The notes: a model not told the origin generated them from the sequence alone. A stretch of DNA of 64,000 nt from Oehlia diaphana (GCA_003833135.1 QZLH01000343.1:19841-83840); one strand, 5' to 3'; shown: positions 47,684-60,849, counted from the stretch's first letter. Numbers and translations are program-made.

Positions 47684-48119
47684 CACATTAACACTATTAG
47701 TACTGCTAAAAAAAATACCCCGGTTTTAAATCAATTTACCTGGGGTATCAGAATTTATATATATGGAAGATTTTATTACATAGGTATTTTTATAATATTA
47801 TATGGATGTTTTATGGGTTGTTTTATATTAGGGTACGCCAAAAAAGTTAATCAGTGTTATATAATTATTTTAATTATTTAATGTATAATAGTAAATAGAT
47901 TATTGTTTTTCTTTTTTTATGTATTTTATTCTTATTATTGTTTTTTTATTGTAATAATCTTTAATTTTTTTTTTTTTTTAAAAAAAAAGGAAAGAAAAAA
48001 AAGTAATCATTAAAAAAAAAAGATCTTTTGATCGATTTTATTTATTTTTTTTTCACGAAAGTTTTTTTTTGATGCGATCTCTTTACATTAGGTTAAAAAT
48101 CGGTTAATAAATATTTGAA

Positions 48120-48555
48120 TTTTTCGATTATTTCGACTATTTCGACTATTTCGACTATTTCGACTCTTTCAACTATTTCATCTATTTCATCTATTTCAAC
48201 TATTTCATCTATTTCATCTATTTCGACTATTTCAACTTTTTCAACTATTTCAACTTTTTCAACTATTTCAACTATTTCAACTTTTTCAACTATTTCAATT
48301 TTCAACTTTTCGACTATTTCAATTATTTCAACTATTTCATCTATTTCAACTATTTCAACTATTTCATTTATTTCATCTATTTCATCTATTTCAACTATTT
48401 CAACTATTTCATTTATTTCATCTATTTCAACTATTTCATTTATTTCATCTATTTCAACTTTCAACTATTTCATTTATTTCATCTATTTCAACTTTCAACT
48501 ATTTCATCTATTTCGACTATTTCAACTATTTCTATTTCAACTATTTCAACTTTTG
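48120..48555. repeat. 9-bp minisatellite (TATTTCAAC variants)
   Basis: Around 45 copies of a nine-base unit TATTTC(AAC/ATC/GAC/ATT), interspersed variants giving a patchy pattern. Because the unit is a multiple of three it opens frames in both directions (Glu/Ile/Val-rich on minus, Ser/Ile/Thr-rich on plus); neither has a start context or domain. Confidence 0.9.
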
Positions 48556-49039
48556 GAACAAATTTATCTATAATACAAAAAAGGTAATTTCATTTTATTA
48601 TATTAATTTGATGTTTTTGTATGATGTTTTGCTTATAATATTTATAACTTTTATGCTAATTATTTATTATTTTATATATCCCATATATAATTTGGTTATC
48701 CAAGTAGGATGGATACACTGTATAATTTATAATTCTTAAATCCTAAATCCGAAAAATCTAAGGGTAAATAATCTGCAAAAAATCAAAGAAATTTTTAAGA
48801 ATTTAAGAATTTAAGGTAATTTTTGCTCTATCTCCGAATTTAAAATTCAGATTATTGTCTATCTAATCTGAAATTCTGAAATTCTGAAATTCTGAAATTC
48901 TGAAATTTTTTAAATTCGAAAATTTAAAAATTTAAAAATTTAAAATGTTTTTTTTAAAAAAAAAAAATTAATTTAAATTCAAATAAGGCCATACAAAATT
49001 TTTTGGTTTTTCATAACGTAAAATGGCCCAAAAAATTTT

Positions 49040-49470
49040 ATATATATAAATTTTAAAGAGTTCTAAATTTTATATGTTAAGAATTCATATAAATTTTTAA
49101 AGAGGTCTAAATTTTATATGTAAATTTCATATAAAATTTTTTTTTAAAGAGTTATGTAAAATCCATATGAAATTTTCTAAAGAGAATTCTAATTTTACAT
49201 GTAAAAATTTATATGAAATTTTTTGTAAAGAATTCTGATTTTATATGTAAAAATTTATATGAAATTGAATAATCATGTGAAATTTTTTTTAAAGAGTCCT
49301 AATCTTATATATATAATTCATGTTTGTAAAAATTCATATGAATTTTTTTTATTTAAAGAGTTCTAATTTTATATATGAATTTTACATACAGTATAAGTTT
49401 AGGACTCTTTAAAAAAATTTCACAAATTTTATATGAATTTTACATAAAATTTTTTTAAAGAATTTCTCAC
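49040..49470. repeat. Diverged repeat cluster of about 50-60 bp units
   Basis: TTTAAAGAGTTCTAA, TTTATATGTAAAA and TTCATATGAAATTTTTT recur in order about seven times and partly in inverse orientation (TACATAAAATTTTTTTAAAG). The segments are self-complementary around ATATGAAATT. Low-complexity, non-coding. Confidence 0.6.
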
Positions 49471-50967
49471 TGACTCGTCCGGGATATGAAAACCAAATCA
49501 AATTTTATTACTTTGTGTCGCCTAAGAAATTGAAATTATTGAATAATTCAAATTCAGTTAGTATTGAAATTTCCGTAGAACGCGGAGTATAGTACCTTCG
49601 TGTATCTTAACTGCAAAATTTCAGCATGTACCCCTTATTACGTGATTTATGATCGGGGTATTTGAGTATCGTTGCCATTGTAACGGTTCTCGATTATACA
49701 GTAAAGATCGTCAAAGAATGAAATTTAAGGGGTATTTGGGTATTTAACTTGTACACAGGGGTACTTTGTACTGTTTTATCCGCAAATATACCCGCAAATA
49801 TACAGTACGTAATATTACGCAATATATGCAATATACGGCACAGTGTTTTAATTTAAAATTTCGCATGTCTGAATTTAAATTTCGATTGACTTCAATAATT
49901 CGTCTCCAAACCAGTAATACATTTCGGGAACTATTTTTACAAATTAATTAGCAGGAAATTTAGACAAGAGCAATAGATATAACAGATATAAACTTATGAA
50001 ATTAGTAAAAGGTAGTTTAGAAGAAATTGACATTCCAAAAGTATCCACCATGATATACCGCTCAATATAAGTTTTTTACCAGCATATAAATAATATTTTA
50101 ATAAAAATTGTTAACTTTGTGATTGGTACACTTCTTGTAATTGAAAAATATAGCATTTTTAAAGGCATCCAGCGTCGCTAAAGAAAACTAATCATACAAT
50201 ATAAAAATTTTTGATTCCCCCAGTTTTAAGCAATTGGTTTTCAGCTGTAATACAAATTTGGCTAGTTACTTTCTAGGCAATATCACTAATTTGTATAACA
50301 TTTTGAAACTATATGATGACGCAAATTTATCATTCAAGAAATTTATTCTACAGTATAACATTTTTAAAAAAAATAAATGCCGGATAGTTTAGCTCAAAAG
50401 CCATTTAAGGGATAATTAATCTGCAAAAATGATTCCCGAAATGTATTAGTTTTCACTGAATAACTTTTAATTTATATTTTGTTTATCACACGTTAATTTT
50501 AAACGTAACGCAATTCCTATGAATTATATTTAGAGTAATTGGAAATTTTTAATTATTAGAAAAATCATAAAATGCGTAAATGCTAAAGATATAAACGCAT
50601 TATATAGGTTCGTTATACCAAGTATTTAATGACCTAATAACCTAACCTTTTCATGAAAATTCATTTAATGATTTAGTTTTCATTTTTAAATGAGTGAACA
50701 GTCGTACAATTGAAATTATTGTTGTTTATTTTGTGTACCGTGTGGAAATATGATTGTCCTTTTCCTTAATAAGAGTTGACACCTCGATCTCAAGTTAGTA
50801 ATTGTATTATTACTATAGATCTTTGTGTTCGTTTTAAAATTTTAAAATGATGTGGTCAAATTGATCTGGTCAAGATTTGATAAGGATTTTATTTATTTAT
50901 TTTTTTCAATATTTCACTTTCATTTTTCTACATTTTTACAACAAATTTTTACAATGTTATGAAACTC

Positions 50968-51055
50968 TCTTTAACTCTGTTTAACTCTGCTAAGCTCTAT
51001 TCAACTCTGCTAGCTCTATTTAACTCTACTAAGCTCTATTTAACTCTGTTGACTC
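50968..51055. repeat. Short interspersed CTCT repeat
   Basis: TTAACTCTGCTAAGCTCTAT and shortened variants occur about five times in tandem. No gene. Confidence 0.7.
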
Positions 51056-51565
51056 TAGTAGTTACCCTCGATAAAGTATTATTATTATTATAAAGTAAAT
51101 TTAAATTTATAGGTAATCATTTATTTTATTTTTAAAATTTAGACAAACGACGGGAGTCTAATGTATAGGTTTACATATTTACGCTTTACTGGATGATAAT
51201 CATGGGATTGTCGTCGATCAGGGAATTGTTTGTTTGTTGAAATTTATTTTACATTTGTTTAGTCAGCGGTTAATGGTAATTTACTTATTGGAAACGAAAG
51301 TCCGAAATAAAAATATTTTAAACCCAATATTTTTTTTTTTTTTTTCAAGTTTCACATTTCATTACTTTAATTAAATTAATTTTATTGTGTACCAAAAATG
51401 GTAATTTCGAAATTCGGATATTGATATCGGAAAAGATTTGATTCGATTGAAAAACCCTGCATTATTAAAAATATATATACATAATATTTGAATTTAACAC
51501 ATTTAATCAAGTATTTAAAGTACAAAGTAAGCCAACAATATTAAGAATAGCAAATAAATAAATAA

Positions 51566-51665
51566 TTAACCTTATTTGGTTTTTTATAGAGAAAATTATA
51601 TCAATATAAAAAAAAAAAAGAGAGAAAGAAAAAAAAATTTCTTTTTTTAAAAACAATATCAAACT
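51566..51665 (+). repeat. 100-bp dispersed element, copy 1
   Basis: AATTAACCTTATTTGGTTTT followed by an A-rich middle, AGAGAGAAAG and AATTTCTTTTTTTAAAAACA. Nearly identical to 63886-63982, including the odd purine tract. It sits about 640 bp upstream of permease F. Confidence 0.85.
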
Positions 51666-52299
51666 TTTTTTTTTAACAATATTTAAAATAAAAATAAAAA
51701 AAAATCCAAAACCAAAAAAAAATCAAAGAAATAAAAAGTAAAAAAAAAAGTAAATAGTTAATTTAAAAGATTAGATTAAAAAAAATTGATATATTGTTCG
51801 TATTTGTCGTACAATTTTTTCATTGTGTAAAGATATTTAGATTATTAAGGTTAAATATGTAAAAGGATTCAATTACCTATTAAATCAATTTATCAAATGT
51901 TTTTTACTCCCGTAAATGTACATATAAAAATTTTTTGTTTAACCCTTTTTACCTAATTTTGAAAGGGGAAAACGTAAAAAAAAAAAAAACAATGAATATT
52001 TAAATTTGTTAATTTCATTTGATTTGTTTACTTAAATGTTTTACATTTTTTTTTGTAAAAGTCAAGTCATACGTTACTAGAGATTTTTAACAATAAAATA
52101 TATACATTATTGATGCCGTAATGATAGCCCTAATATATATGTATATATATATATATTTGTTGTTTATTTGTTGTATTTTATTTTTTTTTTTTTAAAAAAA
52201 AAATCGTTTCTTTTTTTCTCTTAGAAAAAAAAAAGCTTCTTATTTCAACGAAATTTCTTTTTATGTTTATTATAAGAATTTTTTAAACGAAACGAAAAA

Positions 52300-55146
52300 A
52301 TGTCTATACCTACACAAGAAAATATGGCTCAAATGGAGAGGGAAACGAATCAAGTGATAGAACCATCATTATCATCTCCTTCAAAATTATCATTGATAGA
52401 TGATCAACTGAACGGTCAGAATGAACTTTTAGGTGTAGTTTATGGTATTGGTATGAATGTAAATAATGTAATCGGTTCGGGGATCGTCACTTCTCCCGGT
52501 ATTATTTGGAAAGCTGTAAAATCTCCTGGGATCGTAATATTATTATGGATAATTGGTGGTATTGTTAGCATGTCTGGTTCTTTATCTTATGTTGAACTTG
52601 GTGTTATTCATAAAATAAGTGGTGGTGAAACGAAATATTTACAAACTGCTTATCCAACTCCAAAAAATATGATGAGTTATCTTTTTAGTTTTATGTTTAT
52701 TTTGTAAGTATAAATTTATATAATATTTGTTTGATTATTATAATCTGATTATATATTTTTCTTTTTTATAGTGCAATTCGACCTGGTCTTACAAGTGCAG
52801 TTTTACAATCTGCTGCTCAATATTTTTGGTTTACTATTAAAGGTTATCGTTATGATAATGATATAATAGAGCAAGATACTAGTGGTTGGAATCTTCCTTT
52901 TTCTCCATTTTGGTAATTATAATTTAATTTTACTATTAAATAGATTTAATAGGTTTAATAGATTTAATTCATAATTTTCGTCTCTTTCTTAGGTCTATAA
53001 AATTAATGGCTGTTGCTTTATTATTTATTATAACTTTATATCATATGCTCAGTAATAAATGGGCAAATTATATAAATCAAACTCTTGCTGTCATAAAATT
53101 AACTACTTATTCAATTATTGCATTAGCTGGAATTGTTAAATTGATTTCAAATTGGCCTGAAAGTAAAGCAAATTGGCAAACTCCAATAACTGGAACTACC
53201 GATATTAAAGATTATTCTACTTCAATTTTATTGGTAAATAATGATGATATTATGATTTTTTTACGTTTAACTTGTTTAACTTAAAAAAAGATTTTATTTT
53301 AGATTATGTTTAGTTATAATGGATGGAATAGTTTAAATTGTAAGTGATTTTTAATAGAAATAATTCATAATTTTTAATTCGTTATATGTTATTAATGTAT
53401 TAATCAAATTTATTATATTTAAATAATAGATTCTCTTGATGAATTTAGAAAGACGGAGAAGAAACTCATTTTTAGTAACAGTATCAGTGTTGGAATTGTT
53501 ATAGTTGTTTGTATGTAATAAGTTATAATATGTTTTTAACAAGTTTATAACAAGTTTATAACAAATTATTAATTTTTAATTTTCTAATTCTCGATTTAAT
53601 CCGATTCTCGATATCGATTCAACGATTTATCAATTTAACACAATTTTGATTTCACATTCTCAATTTATCGATTTAACCCATTCTTGATTTAACACATTTA
53701 TCAATTTAACTCGTTTTATCGATTTAACCCATTTTATCGATTTAACCCAAAACCTTAATCCACCTCAATTTTAATCCAGACCTTCTTGTAAATGTAGCAT
53801 TTATTTCAGTTGTACCAGAAGATTATATAGAAAAGAGTAAGATAAATGAAACTATAGCAGCAACATTTTTTAATATATTATTTGGGGAATCAATTGAAAC
53901 TTCTAATAATACTGTTGCAAGAATTTTTACAGGTTTAATTGTATTATCTGTAATGGGTACTGCAGCAGCTAATGTTTGGAGTGGTTCAAGAGTTATTGTT
54001 GCTGCTGCAAAATCTAATTTTTTTCCTGTTTATTCTTATGAATTAAGAAGTTGGAATTATCATTTTAATACTCCTATTAATGCTTTATTGGCTCAATTTG
54101 TTTGGTGTACATTAATTATATTCTTTGTTGGTAGTAGTTTTACTTTAACAAGTTTTACTTTATTTTCAACTTTTTCAATGTATAGTTATTGGATCTTTTA
54201 TTTCGCTACTGGTATAGGTTTATTGGTATGTATTACCGTTATTACAGTTATTAATCATAATTAACTTTTTTAATTAACATAATACATCAAACTTTAATTC
54301 TCTCAGTTAATTCGAAGAAGAAATAGTAAAAACAAAAGAAATTATGATGAAAGTTCATTAAATACAAATAATAATAATGATAAACTTTACAAAGTACCAT
54401 TATTTGTAGCAATAATATTTATTTTAGCAGGATTATTTATTTTAACATTTTCTTTCGTTGTTAATGATAAATGTCCTAAAGAAATTCAACTTAATAATCC
54501 AATTTCATGTGATGATTATTCAAAAAATCAAAGGATACAAAAATTATCTCCTATACTTATTAGTTATGGATTCTTTTTTATTGCTTTAACATTTTGGTAT
54601 TTCTTATATTATTGGTGGAATACTTATAAAAGAGAAAAAAGTAGAAAATTATCTTTTGAACCAGAAAAAAATTTGGAACTTGATGTTAGAGATTTTGATG
54701 ATCATAATAATGATGATAAAGATGATAAAGACGATAAAGATGATGTTGATAAAGATAATGAATTTAAAAGTTTTAAAAGTTTTGATGAAGAAAAATCAAA
54801 TGAAGAAATTATTTTAAATAATAATAATAATAACAACAATATTATTGTTAATAATAATTATAATAATAATTATAATGATAATAATAATTATAATAATAAT
54901 TATAACAACAATAACAACAATTATAATTATAATAATAATCAAAATAATAATAACAACAATTATAATTATAATAATAATCAAAATAATAATGAAATTGAAA
55001 TATTTGATTTTAGTGAAGGACCTTCAAATTCAGTTTCGTATATTCAATATGGTAATAATTATAGTCATCAATCTTCTTTAAGTCAACAATCTTCTTTAAA
55101 TCGAAAAAATCGTAATCAATCTAATAATTTATCTATTCAATCGTAA
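52300..55146 (+). CDS. LAT/SLC7-type amino acid permease, copy F, with Asn-rich tail
   Basis: Seven exons: 52300-52703, 52772-52912, 52993-53233, 53303-53339, 53430-53510, 53780-54225 and 54307-55146, giving about 729 aa. It follows the canonical exon pattern of copy B. Motifs: NNVIGSGIVTSPGIIW, VKSPGIVILLWIIGG, GGETKYLQTAYPTPK, MLSNKWANYINQ, FSYNGWNSLN, SLDEFRKTEKK and WSGSRVIVAAAKSNFFPVYS. After the last TM pair and YYWWNTYKREK it continues with about 180 extra residues: an Asp/Lys-rich stretch, long Asn/Tyr runs encoded by AAT/AAC, and a Ser/Gln-rich end. This makes it 140-200 residues longer than its sisters. Intron 5 (269 bp) is filled with a CGATTTAAC-type repeat. The tail is presumably cytosolic and disordered; whether it is regulatory is unknown. 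Confidence 0.9.
53575..53760. repeat. Intronic repeat in permease F
   Basis: TATCGATTTAACCCATTTT and degenerate variants (ATCAATTTAAC) recur about eight times in intron 5. It explains the unusual length of that intron. Confidence 0.7.
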
Positions 55147-57215
55147 AAAAATAATAATAATAATTATGTATTGTTTATTATATTGTTTATGGTTTTTTTT
55201 TTGTATTTTTTGTATTTTTATATATGTACTTTATGTTATGTTTGAATATTGTTTGATATGTAGATATATATATATATGACTTTTAATTGTCATAGTTATT
55301 GTTTTTTTTAAAAAAAAAATAAATTTCGTTTCCTTTTAGACAAATTTATGTGATTATTGAAATTTGAATAAAATTAATAATTTACGTTATGTTGATATGT
55401 AGAAAATTTGACTTTTTTGACATTTGAATAAAAATTAATAATTTATGTTAACTATATATGTTGACATATAGATACAGTATTTTTACGATCCCATAAACAA
55501 TATGAGACTTTTGACATTTGACCACCTTGAACGGTTTATCAATGAAACATTTCATAAGTATTACTTACGTACCCAAAATTAATTCAGTATAAATCGTTGA
55601 AATATTCTCATAAAAAAGCAAATATTTAAAGGTTTAATTACGTATTATTACAGTACATTATTTGCGGTAAAAAAAAATTACTCGTTATTAGAAATATCAT
55701 TCGAAAAGATCGTTGAATCAACTTTTCAATGTTAGTATTTTCGTTTCGCATTACTGCACATAATTCGGTACCAAAAAAGGATTGGTCACTGTAGTAAGTA
55801 GTCAAGCACTGACTATCAACTGCGGAGGAGAATATTAGTGGACGACCGATGTCACTAGGAAGAAGATAGCGTGAACAACTGCGGGCAAGAAATAATTATC
55901 AAAGTTTGGTTGTGGATTTATTTAGGTTAGACATATTATTTATAATAGTGCAAATAACAAGTGGACTCCTTCAGTTGTAAGTATTGATGAAAAAACTTAT
56001 ATAGAATGGAGTGGTGATCGCTTGTTCGAACTCGTAAGAAAAATTATTGCAATATATGGCAAATCTGGATTAATTGCACTATGTATACAATCAGGCGGTC
56101 AATGAAAGAGATGAACAGAAAATAGAAAAGATTCTTGAACGTAGTAGTACATAGAACTCATCATGTATTATTAATGGATCTTAGCCGCTTACACCAGAAC
56201 TAACATGTCCATATTGCGAAGCAAATATCCTCCAGGCATTTTCGAGACAGCCAGTCCCAAAAATCGCATCATCTATTCTACTATGGGAAAACTATTTGTG
56301 ACCAAAATGTCCAAACACGTTTAACATAACCTCTCTATTATCATCTAATGACTTAGTATTAAATGTTGGCGTACAATGCCGAAAGAGAATATTGTTTACT
56401 GAGTAGGCTCTTCCTTTTAACCATATCTTGATCTTGGTGTTCACTATTGTTATTAACACATCTATTGCGGATAGGAAAAAAATAATTATTAATAATCCGA
56501 TGGTTTTATGGCATAAATGTTATTGATTAAATAAAGTTTAATATCACCTTTGATGTATCAGGAGGATAATTTGATAATCCTTCCTGAATAATTATTGACT
56601 TTAGTTGAGGTCATATAAGATTTTAATTTCAAATAATCATAAATATACATACAATAGAATCTCTAACGAGGGAGGCATTTACTTTGTCTTCTGTAAAATT
56701 CTTGCACTGCATAACGAATTTTACACCTCTATGCTCTCCAATCAAATCAATTCCGCCATCCATGGAGTAATTTTTTATATTATGGTTATCTCTTATATTA
56801 ACAATGTTATCTACAAAAACTCATGTTGCTCAAAACAATAATACCAAATGGTAAAATAATATATGAATGTTATGAATATGAGGTCTAACACTATATCCAG
56901 TGTTTAAGTGATAGACGAATTCCACTATAAAGATCCTTGCTTTCATTCTCATTATATGAATCGGGGAAAGGATTTCCAACATAATCTTAGATGGGCTATA
57001 GGACTAAGGGAAGAGAATGTTCAATTTGGTAAAGGTGTTGATCAAGAAATCAATGACAGTGATATATGAAGTAAGATTATATTCATTTGACCTCAATGGC
57101 AATTTCTGAAATTAGTCATGATATTATAATTAGTATAACGTGTGAGTGAAGTATCGTTGGACAGAAATTAATTCATTCTATATAATACAATTTTTATATC
57201 TGGAACTTCTTCAAT
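55147..57215. other. Accessory DNA downstream of permease F
   Basis: No intact gene. T(n)A(n) tract at 55303-55319; duplicated TTTGACATTTGA segments at 55413-55520; ACTGCGG motifs at about 55818 and 55878. Short coding-like pieces on the plus strand (YIEWSGDRLFELVRKIIAIYG at about 55999-56064; LTCPYCEANILQAF at about 56198-56240) suggest decayed accessory genes but cannot be assigned. The frame at 56605-56841 has no recognisable domain. Confidence 0.45.
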
Positions 57216-57239
57216 AGTACGAATTCTTTAGGGACATCA

Positions 57240-57990
57240 AGCATATCAAAAAGAGCAGTAGCCTGAATGTGTCTCTACTTGCAGTTTAAAAATTTCTCTC
57301 GATCCCCTTGATCGTCATATATGCAGGCGTTACCTACAACCTCACAGAATCCTATTTGATAATCAACATTGTTTGCCTTCATAATTAATATAGCGTCATG
57401 ATCCCATCCAACGGAACGTCGTTGCCCTTGTGGTCTTGCAGAATTTTTCTGATCTTTACGTTTACAATCTGTGTTTTCAACTTCACCTCTTTGTAACTTA
57501 TATTAGAACGTAATAAATATTTTCAAGAGATGAGAGATCGCAAGAAAAACCTACGTCCTAACACGAACAAAATTACATGTGTCTAGAGAAACATCCATAA
57601 TACGATTAACAATCCTATCTCTGTAGGAATATTCGGATAGGACACGAACTAACGATCGTGAAGCAGGTTTGGTAATTGGAAACACGGTAAACTATAATAG
57701 AATAAAGTCAGAATCTAAAAAAAAACCAACAACAAAATTATACTATATTTACAATGCGTTAAAACCTGATTTGACCATTGAGGCCATTCTTGAGTAAAAC
57801 TATATGCGTCACGATTTACAATTGAAGTCTCATCAAATAAAACGGATAATCCACATCGTATCCTAGCGTCGCATAATTGATGTTATTACTGTACTTTTGT
57901 AATAATGTATTAACATTCTCGTTCATTCCACTACTGGAAGGTACCATTTTCTTCTCAGCCTGACAGTATTGAATTAGTTTGTTTAAAATA
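57240..57990 (-). pseudogene. Nuclease-like (PD-(D/E)XK-type) accessory gene remnant
   Basis: Minus-strand pieces in order: GLSVLFDETSIVNRDAYSF, then after a GT-AG-like gap VFPITKPASRS and SEYSYRDRIVNRIMDV, then GWDHDAILIMKANNVDYQIG with FCEVVGNA. The Asp ... Glu-Val spacing in the last piece resembles the core of nuclease-like proteins expanded in Glomeromycotina, where the pattern is a D on one strand and E-x on the next. A stop follows FLNC and the start is missing. Family assignment is tentative and no activity is claimed. Confidence 0.35.
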
Positions 57991-60849
57991 GGGTTCTGCA
58001 ACCCGGCATAAAGAATTTGACGCTAACGATAGGAATATGGTGACTCATCTTGCTAAAGATGATAAGATGAAGAGGGTATGTACGGAGGACATAGGAGGAG
58101 GGGGAAGGAATAGTATTATTGTTTTAATCAAGGGTAAGTTTTTTTAGGATAATTTTTAGGATAGTTTTTGCGTATGTGGGTTTTTTGCTGCAATCGTAGG
58201 TAGTAATATAATTTACAAAAATGTATATAAAATACCACGATATGAAGTTTAACAGTAAAATAACCATTACAATTTTTATTTATAATTTTGGCGAGGTAAA
58301 TTTATTTTTAGTGTTCAACAGTATAAAGGAGTTTAACTGTTAGTCTTGTCAAGGATCGACTAAGGGAGAGGGTCGAGTAACTTTTTCGTAGTTGGGACGA
58401 ATAACAAAGATGTGGTATAACAGGAAACACATTTTTAATTTTAGAATTTTGATGTGAAGGAATGTAGTTATTTACTTTTAAATTGTTTAAGTTCTTCATC
58501 TTAACACGTTTTACCAAAAAAAAAAAAATCATTAAAAATGATCGATCATGTGTCGCCGATCATTTAGTGAACCACTCATTTTATTGAATATTGACTTGAT
58601 TACATCACAATCGTTTTCCTTCAGAAAGATGATGATCTTATATCGACCAATTCCGCTGACTTCTATCAATCTTTCAAGGATTGGATTCTACGACAGACTA
58701 TATACAATAAGTGTTTTATTATATAGACTCTCATAATCACATTATTAAATCAGTCACGAGTTAATTTATAGTCTATTCAAAATTTTATTGTATTAATAAA
58801 TTAATGTATTTGTAATGATTTAAACAGTATTCATTTATTATATAAATAACCAATAAAGCTATTCAATAAATGTAAAAAAGTACAGTGTGATCCTATAAGG
58901 ATATATATTAAAAGAATTTATTAAGTGATAACCTTGTGAATAAAGACCTTTGACAATGTCAGATCTATCTCATCATCATTTTGTCTTAACGATATCGATG
59001 ACTCATGTCCAGGATTACTTTTTATGATTCTTTTTTCATCTTTAGGCAATTTCAATGCTTTTCAATAACAGATTCCTTCGTCGAAAATTCAAGAACTTGC
59101 ATGATCGCGACAACACCAAACATTTCAAATATTAGACACACATTAAATACTTTAAGATATGCTGACAGGTAAGGTAATAATTTTAAGATATGCTGACGGG
59201 TAAGGTAATCATTAGATAATGATAAGTTAACATATAGTAATATTAATCTTTTTATATTTTGCAACACCCAAGGAATCTTCATTATAATCCAGTATAATTT
59301 AGTCCCACGTTTCTTTTGTTTACAACTATTTCCAATTTTGGAGCTAAACGTGGAATCATCATCGACCTATATGTTAAGAAAAAAAATGAAAAAAAAATAA
59401 ATTCAATGAAACATCTTACTAACCATTGTTGCAAGGCATCGAGACAAATCACAGCAATTCTTTTGTACCTTTTCCAGTTCTTCATCATATACTCGATGAT
59501 GTTTTCTTTGACGGCTATCAATGTTTTGGTTTCCAGAGTTTCCGGCTGTTAAAATCTGGTGGTCTACCTAATTTGATAAAAAAAATATTACTCAGTATTA
59601 TTTTTATTTTGTAAAATTTCAGGCCAGTATCCTAACGACCTAACCCAACTCAGTGCTAAAAAAAATAGATTGCAAATTTTCAAAAAACTAATTGCGTCGA
59701 ACCGTGAGTTATATCTTCTGAATTTACAACTTTTTGTAGATCCTTTTTTACACTGTCCAATAATTTCTTTCGTCCGGCCCAGTGTTGGGTTTTAAAGTTT
59801 TGGACAAGGTTTGGACATTAAAGGCTGCCCAAACCTGTCCAAAACAAACTTCCCAACGCGAGAAAGCGATGAGGAGGATTTTTGTCACTTATACATATAT
59901 ATCTGTGATTACGTCATACGTGTGGTAAAATCACATGAAATTCATTTTGTGTTTATATCGACTGCGGAGAAGAATATAAGCGGTCGATACCAGAATCAGA
60001 AATATCACGTGATAGCTGAAAATTTGGTCAGGATCTTTCCCATATTGACTGCGGAAAAGATATATTTGGATTAGGTTTAAAACTTGATAGATCAAACGTT
60101 AGTTATTTCTTACAATACATCGCTTCGCCACTTCTACGGTAAAATGGAGAGCAAGAAGGATACACTATTACTACTCTGTGAAACATTCCAGTGCTCCTAT
60201 GGAAAATACGAATTATAATTTGGTATCGAGCATTATGTTAACAGATCCATCGTTATCATTATACAACACTTCCTTCGGAGTGATAACATTGTTCCGGCTC
60301 TGTGGCAGGTGAAGCTCAGAGTTATTAACAGTGCGGCTTGTTTGTTGTGTACTGCGGAGCTAGGTTATAATAGAAATTGTAATTAAGGCGAATTATTTAC
60401 AGAAAAAAAATTACTCGTTATTATTAGCAATATCATTCAAAAAAAAATCGTTGAAATATTCTCATAAAAGCAAATGCGTAAGGGGTACTATCACAGTAAC
60501 TTGTTTATCATAACAATATTATTCAACGAATTCGCTGAAACATTCTCTTAAAAGCAAATACAGGGTTAATTATTTATGTTCCATATAAATTCTAACTCGT
60601 TATAGCCAATATTAATTAAAATACTCTTTTATAGCGAATTTATATTTAAAAAATTCGTTATAAAAAAAATTTCTGTATTACAGTATATTATTTGCAGGAA
60701 AAAAATACTTCTTTATTATTTGGATTTATATAGCAATTATTTTAAGATTACTTTTTTCAGTTTTTCCATTTTTAGAAATTCTGCGTCTTCTCATAAATTT
60801 AAAGCTAAGTACTGTTTCTACATCATATTATAATGATACTTTAATACTT
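57991..60849. other. Intergenic DNA, no gene seen
   Basis: Short frames on both strands (58308-58736, 59052-59614, 59811-60074) overlap each other and show no domain. A 31-bp tandem duplication TTTTAAGATATGCTGAC(A/G)GG lies at 59151-59212. Three ACTGCGG motifs occur at about 59959, 60046 and 60351. Two similar TTATTAG...AATATCATTC segments at about 55685 and 60419 point to a dispersed repeat. Confidence 0.5.

Larger units (their letters stand above)
47684..52299. other. Repeat-rich intergenic DNA between permeases E and F
   Basis: 4.6 kb without a supportable gene. It holds a 9-bp minisatellite (48120-48555), an eight-base TGAAATTC repeat (48866-48908), a family of ATATG/AAATTTT repeats (49040-49470), a TTAACTCTGCTAAGCTCTA repeat (50968-51055), T(n)A(n) tracts (47970-47989, 48945-48967, 52181-52202) and an element shared with 63888-63985. 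Long frames through the minisatellite on both strands are artefacts. Confidence 0.6.

Noticed and set aside
48093..48573. Long frames of Glu/Ile/Val or Ser/Ile/Thr repeats
   Set aside because: They are produced by a nine-base minisatellite whose unit length is a multiple of three; no start context, domain or splice sites.
59052..59614. Overlapping short frames on both strands
   Set aside because: No recognisable domain or splice structure on either strand; not called as a gene.
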